Assembly: GCA_963696025.1 (NCBI GenBank)
Contig: CAVOII010000010.1
Location: 372,001 to 436,000 of the forward strand
Source of the DNA: JABCYV01 sp963696025
Lineage (GTDB): Bacteria; Acidobacteriota; Terriglobia; Terriglobales; Acidobacteriaceae
Direction: 5' to 3'
Length of the DNA stretch: 64,000 nt
The notes below the pieces were generated by a model. The model had not been told where the DNA came from and ran no database searches. It worked only from the letters and a program-made list of their open reading frames with translations. Shown piece after piece: positions 18,269-27,608 of this stretch (the stretch's first letter is position 1; each line of letters opens with the position of its first letter). Both the position numbers and the translations under genes were made by a program.

Positions 18269-21200
18269 TCAGTCGGCGGGCATCTCGGCTGGCTCGCCCA
18301 TAGTGCTCTCGAGGTCCCCTTCCTCGATAGACTCGCGTGAGTGTGTACGCGCTACCAACACGTAAATCGAGGGCACAACAAATAGCGTAAACAGCGTTCC
18401 AATGATCATGCCACTGACCAGCATGATACCTATGCTGTTTCGAGCGCCCGCTCCAGGACCTTTAGCCAGCACAAGAGGGAAGTGGCCCATCACCGTGGCC
18501 GCAGTCGTCATGAGAATGGGCCGCAGCCGTGTCGACGCGGCCTCGATGACAGCGCGCAGTTTGTCGCTCCCACTCTCCTGCAGCTTATTGGCGAATTCAA
18601 CGATTAGAATCCCATTCTTCGATACCAGACCGACCAGTGTGATCAGCCCAACTTCGCTATAGATGTTGAGTGTGGTCAGTCCCAGGAAGGAAAACATCAG
18701 CGCCCCAGAAAGGGCGAGTGGTACCGACCCCATCAGGATGATGAATGGGTCGCGGAAACTTTCGAACTGCGCCGCCAGTACAAGGTAGATCAGTACTGCC
18801 GACAATAAGAAGGTCCCGAGGAATTTACTGCCCTCCACCCGCAGTTGGCGCGATTCCCCTGAGTAATCAACCGTAAAGCCCTGTGGCAGGATCAGCTTGG
18901 CCTGGTCCTCCAGGAAACGCAGTGCCTTATCCAGCGGGACATTCGGCGGGATCACTCCCTGAATCGTCACCGCGTTGAGCTGCTGGAATTTCTTCAGCTC
19001 TCGCGGCTCGGTCGTGTTCTTCAGAGTGACGAACGTTGACAGCGGAACGAGCTTATTGCCGGCGGCGGTGACGTAGATCTGTTGCAGCTGATCCGGGGTC
19101 AAACGGTCGACGCGTTTGATCTGCGGGATGACCTTGTAGCTGCGACCTTGAATGCTGAAGCGGTTGATATAGTCCCCGCCCAGCATCGTCGCGAGATCCT
19201 GGCCGGCTTGGGTCAGATCCACGCCTTGAGAACGGAGCTTGTCACGGTCGAAGACGACCTCGGACTGCGGCTGGTCGAACTTCAGGTCAGTGTCGGCGAA
19301 GATGAAGAGGCCACTCTCGAACGCCTTCCGCACCAACTGGTTTGCGAAGTCGATGAGCTGCCTGGGCTCCGCTGCGGAGGTGATGACGAACTCAACCGGA
19401 AAATTTCCGCCCCCCGGCAGCGGCGGTGGCGTCAATGGGATCACGCGGATGCCCGGAATTTTCGACAATGGTCCGACAGACTCGACCAGGAGTTGCTGAG
19501 CGGTCTTTTTCCTCTGGCTCCAGGGTTTGGTGACCATTCCTCCAAAGCCACCACTCGGTGAGGTGATCTGAAAAATACTGTCACTCTCCGGGAATGCGTG
19601 GTAGACGTCGTAGACCTGGTCCGTGAACAGGTTGGTCTGATCGATCGTGGAGTTCGCGGAGGCTTGGATAACGCCGAAAACCACTCCCTGGTCCTCCGCC
19701 GGCGCCAGCTCGCGCTGCGAGAACATATAAAAGGGCACGATCAACAGGACAACCAGTGCCCAGAGAACAAGAACCACCGGCCTGTACTGGAGCGTCCCCG
19801 ACAGCGTCCGTGAATACGCGCGACGCACCCCCTCGAAGCGGCGGTTGACCCAGCCAGCGAAGCCACGCTCGCTGGCACCGCTACGCAACAGCTTCGAGCC
19901 CATCATTGGCGACAATGTCAGCGCAACCACTCCGGAAACGATCACGGCCCCGGAAAGAGTAAATGCGAACTCGCGGAAAAGCGCGCCGGTCAAGCCGCCT
20001 TGGATACCTACTGGCGCGTACACCGCAGCCAGCGTGATCGTCATAGCGATGATCGGGCCGACCAATTCGTGGGCGGCATCAAGAGCAGCTCGCACTGGCG
20101 GCTTGCCCATGTGAATGTGCCGCTCGACGTTCTCTACCATCACGATCGCATCGTCTACCACCAATCCGACCGAGAGAACGATCGCCAACAAAGTCAGGAG
20201 GTTGATTGTGAATCCAAACGCCAGCATCAGGAATACGGCGCCAATCAACGAAATCGGAATAGCGACCACCGGGATCAGCACCGATCGGAATGAGCCGAGG
20301 AACAAGAAGATGACGACGATGACGATCAGCAGCGTCTCGGTAAGCGTGTGGAGCACTTCATTGATAGCGTCCTGGATGTAAGCCGTCGAATCGTAGGGGA
20401 CGCCCGCCTTCATGCCTGGAGGCAATTGTGACTGGATATCCGGCAGGGCTGCGCGGACGTTCTTTATGACCTCGAGGGAGTTGGCGGTAGGGAGCACCCA
20501 AATCCCCATGAACGTCGCCGTCTCGCCGTTGAAGCGCACATCCTGGTCGTAATTCTGGGCGCCCAGCACGACGTCAGCTATCTCACCTAAGCGAACGACG
20601 ACTCCCTTATCCTCCTTGACCACCATCTGTTTGAAGTCGTCCGCCGTCCGCAGATCGGTGTTGGCGATCAGGTTTACTGACACCATGGAGCCCTTGGTCT
20701 GGCCCAGTGCCGAAAGGTGATTGTTCTTTGCCAACGCATCTCGTACTGAGGAAGCTGAGATACCGAGCGCCGCCATCTTGTCCGGCTTAAGCCAGATTCG
20801 CATGGCGAAGGTGCGGTCGCCCAGAATGTCAGCGCGCTGTACTCCGCTGATGGAGCTTAACTTCGGTTGGACTACCCGCGTCAGATAGTCAGTTATCTGG
20901 TTTTCATCGAGATTCGCCGAAGAAAAACCCAGGTACAGCGCGGCAAACTCGTTGTCTGCGGTTTGCAGGTCGATGACCGGAGCTTGCGATTCCGGAGGCA
21001 GGTCATTGCGGACTTGTGCTAGCTTTGCCTGGATCTGCGTGAGCGCCGCATTGGTGTCGTAATTCAGCTTCAGGTGCACGGTGATCGTGCTCAGGCCCTG
21101 GGCGCTCGACGACTCCATGTAGTCGATGCCATCGGCGCTGGCAATCACGCGCTCCAGCGGTGTAGTGATAAAGCCGCGAACCAGGTCGGCGTTGGCGCCC

Positions 21201-21355
21201 ACGTAAACCGTGGTAACCTGCACGATCGCGATATCGCTGCGCGGATACTGCCGCACGCTCAGCGAACGGATGGACTGCAGGCCGGCGATCAGGATCACCA
21301 GATTGACAACGATGGCGAGGACCGGACGCTTAATGAAGAGATCAGTAAATCTCAT
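18269..21355 (-). CDS. RND efflux transporter, inner-membrane permease (HAE1 type)
   Basis: The 1028-residue permease is of AcrB/MexB length. It starts MRFTDLFIKRPVLAIVVNLV with TM1. GLVVDDAIVMVENVERH carries the TM4 Asp pair that relays protons. Two large periplasmic loops and a second helix bundle (LVGLVSKNGILIVEFANK) complete the fold. It would drive export of drugs or other hydrophobic compounds with proton influx, together with the adaptor encoded upstream; no outer-membrane TolC partner is in the window. The ATG follows the adaptor stop codon without a gap (TAAATG), indicating translational coupling. Confidence 0.93.
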   Translation of the reverse strand: MRFTDLFIKRPVLAIVVNLVILIAGLQSIRSLSVRQYPRSDIAIVQVTTVYVGANADLVRGFITTPLERVIASADGIDYMESSSAQGLSTITVHLKLNYDTNAALTQIQAKLAQVRNDLPPESQAPVIDLQTADNEFAALYLGFSSANLDENQITDYLTRVVQPKLSSISGVQRADILGDRTFAMRIWLKPDKMAALGISASSVRDALAKNNHLSALGQTKGSMVSVNLIANTDLRTADDFKQMVVKEDKGVVVRLGEIADVVLGAQNYDQDVRFNGETATFMGIWVLPTANSLEVIKNVRAALPDIQSQLPPGMKAGVPYDSTAYIQDAINEVLHTLTETLLIVIVVIFLFLGSFRSVLIPVVAIPISLIGAVFLMLAFGFTINLLTLLAIVLSVGLVVDDAIVMVENVERHIHMGKPPVRAALDAAHELVGPIIAMTITLAAVYAPVGIQGGLTGALFREFAFTLSGAVIVSGVVALTLSPMMGSKLLRSGASERGFAGWVNRRFEGVRRAYSRTLSGTLQYRPVVLVLWALVVLLIVPFYMFSQRELAPAEDQGVVFGVIQASANSTIDQTNLFTDQVYDVYHAFPESDSIFQITSPSGGFGGMVTKPWSQRKKTAQQLLVESVGPLSKIPGIRVIPLTPPPLPGGGNFPVEFVITSAAEPRQLIDFANQLVRKAFESGLFIFADTDLKFDQPQSEVVFDRDKLRSQGVDLTQAGQDLATMLGGDYINRFSIQGRSYKVIPQIKRVDRLTPDQLQQIYVTAAGNKLVPLSTFVTLKNTTEPRELKKFQQLNAVTIQGVIPPNVPLDKALRFLEDQAKLILPQGFTVDYSGESRQLRVEGSKFLGTFLLSAVLIYLVLAAQFESFRDPFIILMGSVPLALSGALMFSFLGLTTLNIYSEVGLITLVGLVSKNGILIVEFANKLQESGSDKLRAVIEAASTRLRPILMTTAATVMGHFPLVLAKGPGAGARNSIGIMLVSGMIIGTLFTLFVVPSIYVLVARTHSRESIEEGDLESTMGEPAEMPAD

Positions 21356-22477
21356 TTAGCTGTCCTCAGGCTTGGGAGCCGGACTGTTCTCTGGCTGTAC
21401 CTTATTGTTAACTTGCACGGCCGCGCCATTGCGCAGTTTGAAGACCCCCGAGCTTACGACCTCGTCACCGGGCTTGACACCCGAAACCACCGCAACCTGA
21501 TCACCGCGTGAGCCTTCAAGCTTGACGGCCTGCTGGCGCACCCCGCGGTAGGTCTTGCCGGCCGGGTCCTTGAGGTCGGAAACGACGTAGACCGAATCGC
21601 CATACGGCGCGTAGTTGATGGCAGTCGTCGGAAGCGCAATAACCGAACGATCCGCCCCGAACACCATCTCTACCTGCACAAACATGCCGGGACGCAATTT
21701 GCCTCCAGGATTGGCAAGCGTGGCCTGTACCTGAAGGTTTCGCGTTGACTCGTTCACCACCGAGTCGATGGCCGTAACCCGCCCGGTAAACGCGGTTCCA
21801 GCGGCGTCGTTGCTCGTAACCTGAACCGTGCGACCGACGTGCACTTTAACCCCTTCCTGCTGGGGCACGTTGAAGTTCACATAAATCGGATTTAGCGATT
21901 GCAGGGGAACTATGGCCTCACCCGCCGCCAGGTACTGGCCCAGGTTGATCTGGCGGATGCCCAGGCTCCCCGAAAATGGGGCACGAATGGTTTTTCTCGC
22001 AATCGTAGCGCGGATCTCTCCCACCTGCGCGTCCGTGGCCTTTTGCTGCGCCACCACGTTGTCATACTCCATCTGGGCGATGACGCCTTGTTTTACGAGC
22101 TCTTGTGTGCGATTGAAATTAATGTGAGCCAGGTCGCGCTGTGCCTCCACGTTGGCTAGTTGAGCTCGCTCCTGTCGCGTGTCGAGCTCCACCAGCACGT
22201 CTCCCTCTTTGACCGATTGGCCCGACTCAAAAGCAATCCGAGCTACCGTGCCCGGAAGGTCTGCGCTCACCGTCACGCCCTGCACCGCTACAGCACTGCC
22301 GATAGCGCTGAGAGTCGCCGACCACTTTTCCTCTTTCGCCACAACCGTTGTTACAGCCTCCGGGGGCGGTTGCATAACAGTCTGCGTGGCCGCCTGTATC
22401 TGACGGTATTTCACAAAGCCGAGGCCCGCGACAACCACGGCCACCAGGGCCAACATCAGGATCATCCGTTTTGCCAT
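21356..22477 (-). CDS. RND efflux periplasmic adaptor (membrane fusion protein)
   Basis: The 373-residue protein starts MAKRMILMLALVAVVVAGLG, an N-terminal membrane anchor. The HlyD/AcrA layout follows: a lipoyl-type half (VSADLPGTVARIAFESGQSV), an alpha hairpin (VEAQRDLAHINFNRTQEL), the second half (TIRAPFSGSLGIRQINLGQY) and the beta-barrel domain. It links the permease to an outer-membrane channel. AAGGGGAC before ATG 22477 supports this start rather than the longer frame to 22522. It is first in the operon with the permease. No local regulator is encoded upstream. Confidence 0.92.
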   Translation of the reverse strand: MAKRMILMLALVAVVVAGLGFVKYRQIQAATQTVMQPPPEAVTTVVAKEEKWSATLSAIGSAVAVQGVTVSADLPGTVARIAFESGQSVKEGDVLVELDTRQERAQLANVEAQRDLAHINFNRTQELVKQGVIAQMEYDNVVAQQKATDAQVGEIRATIARKTIRAPFSGSLGIRQINLGQYLAAGEAIVPLQSLNPIYVNFNVPQQEGVKVHVGRTVQVTSNDAAGTAFTGRVTAIDSVVNESTRNLQVQATLANPGGKLRPGMFVQVEMVFGADRSVIALPTTAINYAPYGDSVYVVSDLKDPAGKTYRGVRQQAVKLEGSRGDQVAVVSGVKPGDEVVSSGVFKLRNGAAVQVNNKVQPENSPAPKPEDS

Positions 22478-23014
22478 GAGTCCCCTTAAATCGCGAACAA
22501 ACGTGTCGCCTTTTCCAGCCAATCCAAAGGGTTAGGTGTTAACTGCCCGTCAGCACTTAGCGCAAGAGGGTAACTGACAGGAGGGCTGATCTACTAAAGG
22601 GCGAGACTGTCGCGGCGTTCGCTGATGACTTGCTAAGCATAACTAACTCGCGATCATCACGTCCAGCGCCGGTGAAAAAACGGTCACCCGCCGCGGCAAA
22701 CCCTTCGGGTTCCATTCTCAGATTGACATGGAGGTCACAAGGATTCAGACAATTTGTGTACCGTTAGTCATCAATCGCTCTCGATCGCGGCGCTTTTGGC
22801 ACCTATCCCTCTTTGAGATGCGAGTCCGAAATCAGCCAAATTACATTGGACAGTCCGAGTGGCTTCCGGGTTAGCTTCATGATAGGCGAAAATTTCACAC
22901 CTCAGGCGTCAGACCTTGGACCTCTGACCTGGAGGATCGTGCCTAGCTGAGGTCTGAGGGCCGGGGTCCGACGGCCGAGGTCCGAAGTTCCCTCTCTGCT
23001 AAATTACAGCCAGC
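22478..23014. other. Divergent spacer with word-like repeat stretch
   Basis: This 537-bp region lies between the efflux operon (minus) and the threonine aldolase gene (plus). Most of it has no recognisable feature. The last 110 bases (about 22900-23000) are a degenerate stretch built from permutations of GGTCTGAGG, GGTCCGA and CCTCTGACC, running almost to the ATG at 23015. No Shine-Dalgarno sequence is visible before that ATG. Confidence 0.5.
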
Positions 23015-24049
23015 ATGAAACCTGCTCGTAGTTTCGCCAGTGACAATAATGCCAGCGTTCATCCGGATATTCTAAAAGCCATCTCCAACGCCAACCAAGG
23101 CCACGTGGTCGGATACGGGGACGATCCATATACGGAGTCGGCCGTGCGCAGGTTCGAGCAGCACTTCGGTCCTGACATCGACGTGTTCATCGTTTTCAAC
23201 GGGACGGCCGCTAACAGCTTAAGCCTCAAGGCCCTGACCGAGTCCTACCATGCTGTGATTTGCGCCGAAGATGCGCACGTTTATACCGACGAATGCGGCG
23301 CGCCGGAGAAGTTCACCGGCTGCAAGCTCATCCCGGTTCCAACCACTGACGGAAAGCTCCGCGTTGAAGCCGTCAGGCGTGCCTACCACGGCATTGGCGA
23401 TGAACATCATGTCCAACCGCGCGTGATTTCCATCACCCAGGCGACGGAAAAGGGCACGGTCTACAAGCCAAATGAAATCCAGGCCCTCGCCAGGTTCGCG
23501 CACGAACACGAAATGTTCCTGCATATGGACGGTGCTCGTATCGCAAATGCGGCCGCCAGCCTGCGACAAAACTTGCGGCAAGCCACCCGCGATTTGGGCG
23601 TGGACGTGCTCTCTTTCGGGGGCACAAAAAATGGAGCCATGGGCGCCGAAGCTGTCGTCTTCTTTAACAGGAAACTCAGCGAAGATTTCAAATATCTGCG
23701 CAAGCAGGGCATGCAACTCGCCTCTAAGATGCGATTCATCTCCGCCCAACTCGACGCCTTGCTGTCAAATGACCTTTGGCTGGCCAACGCGCAGCATTCC
23801 AACCGCATGGCGAAGCTATTGCAGAAAGAGGTCGGCAAAATCTCGAGTATTAAAATTGTCTATAAAGTGGAGGCCAACGGAGTCTTTGCCAAAATTCCGC
23901 GTTCGGCCATTGCCAAATTGCGAAAAGGCTACTTCTTTTACGTGTGGAACGAAGAGCAATCAGTGGTGCGCTGGATGTGCTCTTTCGATACCACTGAAAA
24001 AGATGTGAGGGAGTTCAGTAAGTTCGTAGCGGAAACGGTTGGAACGTAA
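23015..24049 (+). CDS. ltaE: Low-specificity L-threonine aldolase
   Basis: The 344-residue protein belongs to the beta-eliminating lyase / threonine aldolase family (fold-type I PLP). Key segments are SFASDNNASVHPDIL, VFNGTAANSLSLKAL, HMDGARIANAAASL with the PLP-ring Asp, and LSFGGTKNGAMGAEAVVFF with the Schiff-base Lys. The enzyme would split L-threonine or allo-threonine to glycine and acetaldehyde in the cytoplasm. The length is normal. ATG 23015 is the only sensible start but lacks a Shine-Dalgarno sequence; the word-like repeat stretch runs up to it. Confidence 0.9.
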   Translation: MKPARSFASDNNASVHPDILKAISNANQGHVVGYGDDPYTESAVRRFEQHFGPDIDVFIVFNGTAANSLSLKALTESYHAVICAEDAHVYTDECGAPEKFTGCKLIPVPTTDGKLRVEAVRRAYHGIGDEHHVQPRVISITQATEKGTVYKPNEIQALARFAHEHEMFLHMDGARIANAAASLRQNLRQATRDLGVDVLSFGGTKNGAMGAEAVVFFNRKLSEDFKYLRKQGMQLASKMRFISAQLDALLSNDLWLANAQHSNRMAKLLQKEVGKISSIKIVYKVEANGVFAKIPRSAIAKLRKGYFFYVWNEEQSVVRWMCSFDTTEKDVREFSKFVAETVGT

Positions 24050-24196
24050 GAACAGAATCAATGAGTCGCACCGTCGTGGAACCTGTTGGGCGAAGCTGGT
24101 GCACTCGGAGGTGCATCCGGCTTGCTTTTGCAGAAATCTTGCACTAGATTTGGCGCACACCCTGCAATATCGACACGGGTTGACCTTGGAGTTGGG

Positions 24197-24859
24197 ATGA
24201 ATCGAAATTGGCCGAGTTTTGTCCTGATATGCGCTGCCGCCCTCTTCCTGCCCAGTTGTGGTCATGATCAGGAGTTGGTGGGGATATCGATCGAACCTAC
24301 GACTGAAACCTTTGGTTCTGCAACCACTCCGGTGAACGAAGACGCAGGCGCGAGCGTTCAGTTGAGAGCACTCGGTTCCTATATCCATCCTCCGGTGACC
24401 AAGGACATCACCAACCAGGTTATTTGGGCCTCAAATACTCCACAGATGGTGACGGTAAACACTACCGGTCTGATTACCGCTACTGGCCTAGCTTGTGGAG
24501 GTACTCTGATTTCCGCAACCGTAAAGACAAATACCAGTAGTGGGGGTTTATCCTCATCAGGCGCTATCGTTACTGGCACCATGACCGCAAACGTCACGTG
24601 TTTTAACGGTTCGCCGATTCTCGCGGTGAATTTCGCGGGTCTCGGCAGTGGAACTGTGACTAGTTCGCCTGCGGGGCTTATTTGCATGAGTAGCTGCAGC
24701 GCCGGGTTTGCGAGCGGCACCATGGTTACGTTGACGGCGGTACCCAGTGGAACATTTGGAGGTTGGACCGGCTGTGACTCTACCTCCGGTTCCGGGTCGA
24801 CGGTCTGTACCATCAACAGTTTGACCGCGAATCGCGTTGTTACCGTAACCTTCAACTAG
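24197..24859 (+). CDS. Ig-like and beta-repeat lipoprotein
   Basis: The 220-residue protein starts MNRNWPSFVLICAAALFLPS and continues CGHDQ, a type II signal peptide with lipobox LPSC. Residues 27-120 resemble a bacterial Ig-like (Big) domain with VIWASNTPQMVTVNTTGLIT. Residues 130-220 match the InlB-type repeat seen in many exported proteins (GSGTVTSSPAGLICMSSCSA, SGTFGGWTGCDSTSGSG). GGAG precedes ATG 24197; a longer frame to 24086 would hide the signal peptide. It is probably anchored in the outer membrane or periplasm, with an unknown partner. Its stop overlaps the convergent gene's stop. Confidence 0.83.
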   Translation: MNRNWPSFVLICAAALFLPSCGHDQELVGISIEPTTETFGSATTPVNEDAGASVQLRALGSYIHPPVTKDITNQVIWASNTPQMVTVNTTGLITATGLACGGTLISATVKTNTSSGGLSSSGAIVTGTMTANVTCFNGSPILAVNFAGLGSGTVTSSPAGLICMSSCSAGFASGTMVTLTAVPSGTFGGWTGCDSTSGSGSTVCTINSLTANRVVTVTFN

Positions 24860-25035
24860 ACTTCATCCAGCAATTTTCCTAAGGTCGGCTTGTGTTTCTC
24901 CCCCTTCTTGCGCTTCTTCTTCCGGTCCGGCACAATTCGTGAGGCCGGAGGCGTTCCGATCTGCTCCCGCGCCATCGCTTTTACCATCTCGACTGCGCTG
25001 AACCGCTTCTTTTTTCTTTTCTTCATCACACCCAT
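24856..25035 (-). CDS. Small basic protein, conserved-looking, function unknown
   Basis: This 59-residue, very basic protein begins MGVMKKRKKKRFSAVEMVKA. It holds the run REQIGTPPASRIVPDRK and ends KHKPTLGKLLDEV. I have the impression of related short proteins in Acidobacteriota, but cannot name a function. A start three codons later (MKKRKKKRF) is possible. Its stop codon overlaps the convergent lipoprotein's stop in the shared tetramer CTAG (24856-24859). Confidence 0.62.
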   Translation of the reverse strand: MGVMKKRKKKRFSAVEMVKAMAREQIGTPPASRIVPDRKKKRKKGEKHKPTLGKLLDEV

Positions 25036-25110
25036 CTTGTCATAGCTCACCAGCCATGAAAGATGCAATAATCGATAGACTAAGGATTGACACTCGCGAC
25101 AGGCTCGAAT

Positions 25111-25386
25111 ATGGACGAACGCGAATTTTTTGACGAGCGGCCGGAAAAGAAAATGGCTACGCTGAATTGTCCGCATTGCCAGCAGTCGGCCGAGTACGAA
25201 ATCACCTGGCTGGTCCGCACCAAGAAAAGGCAGATTGCTGGGCGCGCCGATGAGCGCGATCGCGCCCGTTTCGCCAAAGCCCGCTCCTACATGCTGCGCA
25301 AAGATGACATGATGGCCTGCAAGAACCTGCGCTGCCGCAAGCGCTTCGAGATTTCCAGCGTGCAGTCAGTGGTTTTCACGGAATAA
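25111..25386 (+). CDS. Small zinc-ribbon-like protein
   Basis: The 91-residue protein has MDEREFFDERPEKKMATLNC, then CPHC and, about 50 residues later, CKNLRC; together these could bind one zinc ion. The stretch between is basic and helical (RTKKRQIAGRADERDRARFA). The start ATG 25111 is chosen because the upstream eight codons of the frame look non-coding. It is divergent from the small basic gene at 24856-25035. A regulatory or nucleic-acid role is only a guess. Confidence 0.6.
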   Translation: MDEREFFDERPEKKMATLNCPHCQQSAEYEITWLVRTKKRQIAGRADERDRARFAKARSYMLRKDDMMACKNLRCRKRFEISSVQSVVFTE

Positions 25387-25474
25387 GCAGTTCGCACTTG
25401 GCGTTTCGCCCTTCCGAGCCAGCGCTCCTGATCCGCAAGGGTTTCGGCTGGCTTGTACGGCCAGGTTTGAGCAC

Positions 25475-25597
25475 TCTTTGCGTCCTTTGCGGGGCTTTTC
25501 TTGGCGCGCTTTGCGGTTAAAGAGATTAAGCCGACTTACCGCGAGATCGAACCTCGTAACCGCAAAGAGCGCCAAGACCGCGCAAAGTTCGCAAAGA
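25475..25597. repeat. CCGCAAAG-type dispersed repeat as an inverted pair
   Basis: Arm 1 (25475-25519: TCTTTGCGTCCTTTGCGGGG onward to CTTTGCGGTTA) and arm 2 (25557-25597: TAACCGCAAAGAGCGCCAAG onward) are near-complementary and could form a long hairpin with a 37-base loop. A related single copy lies at 57742-57790 inside the ATP synthase operon. The unit CCGCAAAGARCGCAAAG is a common intergenic repeat type. It fills most of the 316-bp spacer before etfB. Confidence 0.65.
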
Positions 25598-25702
25598 AAT
25601 CCAGCAATTGCGAATTGAAACGCCGCACGCTGGCTATGTGCCAAGTGCTAATTGCTGAGTGCTCATTTATACTGGCAAGTTTTCTGACGAAGGAGTCATC
25701 TA

Positions 25703-26473
25703 TTGAAAATTTTGGCCTGTATGAAGCAGGTGCCGCAGAAGGATGCGCCGCTCAAGCTTAACGAAGCCGGCACCTGGATCCGCGAAGATGTCTCCTACGA
25801 AGTCAACGAGCCCGACGCCTACGCCCTGGAAGAAGCACTGCGCCAGAAGGAAAAGCACGGTGGCGAGGTGGTGGTGATCACCGCCGGTCCGGCGCGCGCC
25901 CAACAGGTTTTGCGTGAAGCTCTGGCCAAGGGCGCCGACCGCGCCATCCATCTCGAGGACAATGCCTTCGTTGGACTTGATGCTACAAACACCGCCAAGG
26001 CCTTCGCGGCCGCGATTAAAGAAGAGAAGTTTGACATGATTTTCACCGGCTTGCAGTCCGACGACTACGGTTACGCCCAAACCGGCGTGGTGCTTGCAGA
26101 ACTGCTGGGCTGGCCGCATGCCACCATCATCATGCAGATCGAAAAAACGGACGGAGGAATCAAAGTTAAACGCGAGCTCGAAGCCGGATACTTTCAGTTC
26201 GTGGACATGCCGCTGCCCGCTGTCCTCACCATCCAATCGGGGATCAACAAGTTGCGCTATGCCACCTTGATCGGCATCAAGCAGGCCAAGAACAAGCCTA
26301 TGCGCAAGGTGCCGTTGAGCGAGGTGCAATCCGCTATCGGCGCCAATATGCAAAAGATCGAACGCCTCTACGTTCCGCAGAAAACCAAGAAGACCGAGCA
26401 CATCGAGGGATCTCCGGTTGAAATTGCCAAAAAGATGGTGGACAAACTGCGTAATGAAGTACGCGTGCTGTAG
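25703..26473 (+). CDS. etfB: Electron transfer flavoprotein, beta subunit
   Basis: The 256-residue protein starts MKILACMKQVPQKDAPLKLN, the usual ETF-beta opening. VVVITAGPARAQQVLREALA and FTGLQSDDYGYAQTGVVLAE form the nucleotide-binding fold, and GGIKVKRELEAGYFQFVDMP is also typical. Together with EtfA it carries electrons from acyl-CoA dehydrogenases to ETF-quinone oxidoreductase. The start is TTG 25703, with AAGGAG eight bases upstream; an ATG six codons later would lose the conserved first strand. The alpha-subunit gene follows after 95 bases. Confidence 0.93.
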   Translation: MKILACMKQVPQKDAPLKLNEAGTWIREDVSYEVNEPDAYALEEALRQKEKHGGEVVVITAGPARAQQVLREALAKGADRAIHLEDNAFVGLDATNTAKAFAAAIKEEKFDMIFTGLQSDDYGYAQTGVVLAELLGWPHATIIMQIEKTDGGIKVKRELEAGYFQFVDMPLPAVLTIQSGINKLRYATLIGIKQAKNKPMRKVPLSEVQSAIGANMQKIERLYVPQKTKKTEHIEGSPVEIAKKMVDKLRNEVRVL

Positions 26474-26568
26474 ATCATTAGTGGGAAACTGGGAACCGAG
26501 AACTGAAGTCTGTGAACTGGGTTTTCTGATATCAGCATCCGGAAATGTAAAACTAGAAAAATCAAATC

Positions 26569-27564
26569 ATGGCCGACTCCATCCTCGTTATCGTCGAACA
26601 GCGCGAAGGTAAGCTGAACCGCGTTTCCTGGGAGACTCTCACCGCCGGTCAAGCTGTTGCCGCCGAGACCGGCTGGAGGCTAGAAGCCGCCGTCGTGGGA
26701 AGCGGCGTCGCAAGCTTCGCCAATGAAATCGCGGCGAAGAAAGTCGCGAAGGTCTATGCCATCGAGTCGCCGAAACTCGAACCCTACACGCCCGACGCCT
26801 TCGCTGCCGGATTGAAGCAATTCATCAGCTCCAAACAGGCCAAACTGGTGCTGATGCCGCACACCTATCAGGTGCGCGACTTCGTCCCCAAACTGGCTAC
26901 GGCGATGGGACGCACCGTGATCAGCGACTGCGTTGGCTATAAGAAGGACGGCGACAGGCTTCTCTTTACCCGGCAAATGTTTCAGGGCAAGCTGGCAGCT
27001 GACGTCAGCTTCAGTTGCGATCCTCCGTGGTTCGTCACTTTCCAGAATGGGGCTTTTCGTGGCGACAAAGTCGAGGCCGGGGCCGCTCCAGCTCCGGTCG
27101 AGACCGTGAACGTCGAAATTGCGGACAACGTTATCCGCAACAAGCCACAGGAGGTATTCAAAGAGGCCAAGCAGGCCGTCGATCTTACACAGGCGGAGAT
27201 TATTGTGTCAGTCGGCCGCGGCATCAAAGAGCAGAAAAATATCGAACTCGCCAAACAACTTGCCGAAGCTCTCGGCGGAGAACTTGCTGCGTCGCGTCCG
27301 ATCTGCGATTCAGGCTGGCTGCCCATGGATCGCCAGATCGGATCATCAGGGCAAACAGTCGCGCCTAAACTCTATCTCGCGCTGGGCATCAGTGGCGCCA
27401 TTCAGCATATTGTCGGGATGAAAGGCGCGCGCACCATCATCGCGGTAAACAAAGATTCGGAAGCGCCGATTTTCGAAATCGCGGATTATGCCGTGGTGGG
27501 AAACTTGTTCGACATCGTTCCGCCACTGATTGAGGAAGTGAAGAAAGCCAAAGCGGGCAACTAA
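26569..27564 (+). CDS. etfA: Electron transfer flavoprotein, alpha subunit
   Basis: The 331-residue protein starts MADSILVIVEQREGKLNRVS. Its C-terminal FAD domain is diagnostic: VSVGRGIKEQKNIELAKQLA, SRPICDSGWLPMDRQIGSSG, LYLALGISGAIQHIVGMKG and APIFEIADYAVVGNLFDIVP. It holds the FAD of the soluble ETF dimer. The spacer from etfB contains word-like repeats (GGGAACCGAGAACTGAAG) and no strong ribosome site. The ETF-quinone oxidoreductase gene is found 1.1 kb downstream, after a toxin-antitoxin pair. Confidence 0.93.
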   Translation: MADSILVIVEQREGKLNRVSWETLTAGQAVAAETGWRLEAAVVGSGVASFANEIAAKKVAKVYAIESPKLEPYTPDAFAAGLKQFISSKQAKLVLMPHTYQVRDFVPKLATAMGRTVISDCVGYKKDGDRLLFTRQMFQGKLAADVSFSCDPPWFVTFQNGAFRGDKVEAGAAPAPVETVNVEIADNVIRNKPQEVFKEAKQAVDLTQAEIIVSVGRGIKEQKNIELAKQLAEALGGELAASRPICDSGWLPMDRQIGSSGQTVAPKLYLALGISGAIQHIVGMKGARTIIAVNKDSEAPIFEIADYAVVGNLFDIVPPLIEEVKKAKAGN

Positions 27565-27572
27565 AAATAAAA

Positions 27573-27608
27573 TTGACTATTTTATTGACCATAGATAGAA
27601 TAGTGGTC
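27573..27608 (+). promoter_or_regulatory. Promoter-operator of the toxin-antitoxin pair, leaderless
   Basis: TTGACT (27573-27578), a 17-base spacer and TAGAAT (27596-27601) make a strong sigma-70 promoter. The -10 box ends seven bases before the ATG at 27609, so transcription should start at or next to the start codon, giving a leaderless mRNA. Nested inverted repeats overlap it: ACTATT/AATAGT (27576-27581 and 27599-27604) and GACCA/TGGTC (27587-27591 and 27604-27608). They suit autoregulation by the antitoxin-toxin complex. Confidence 0.72.
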
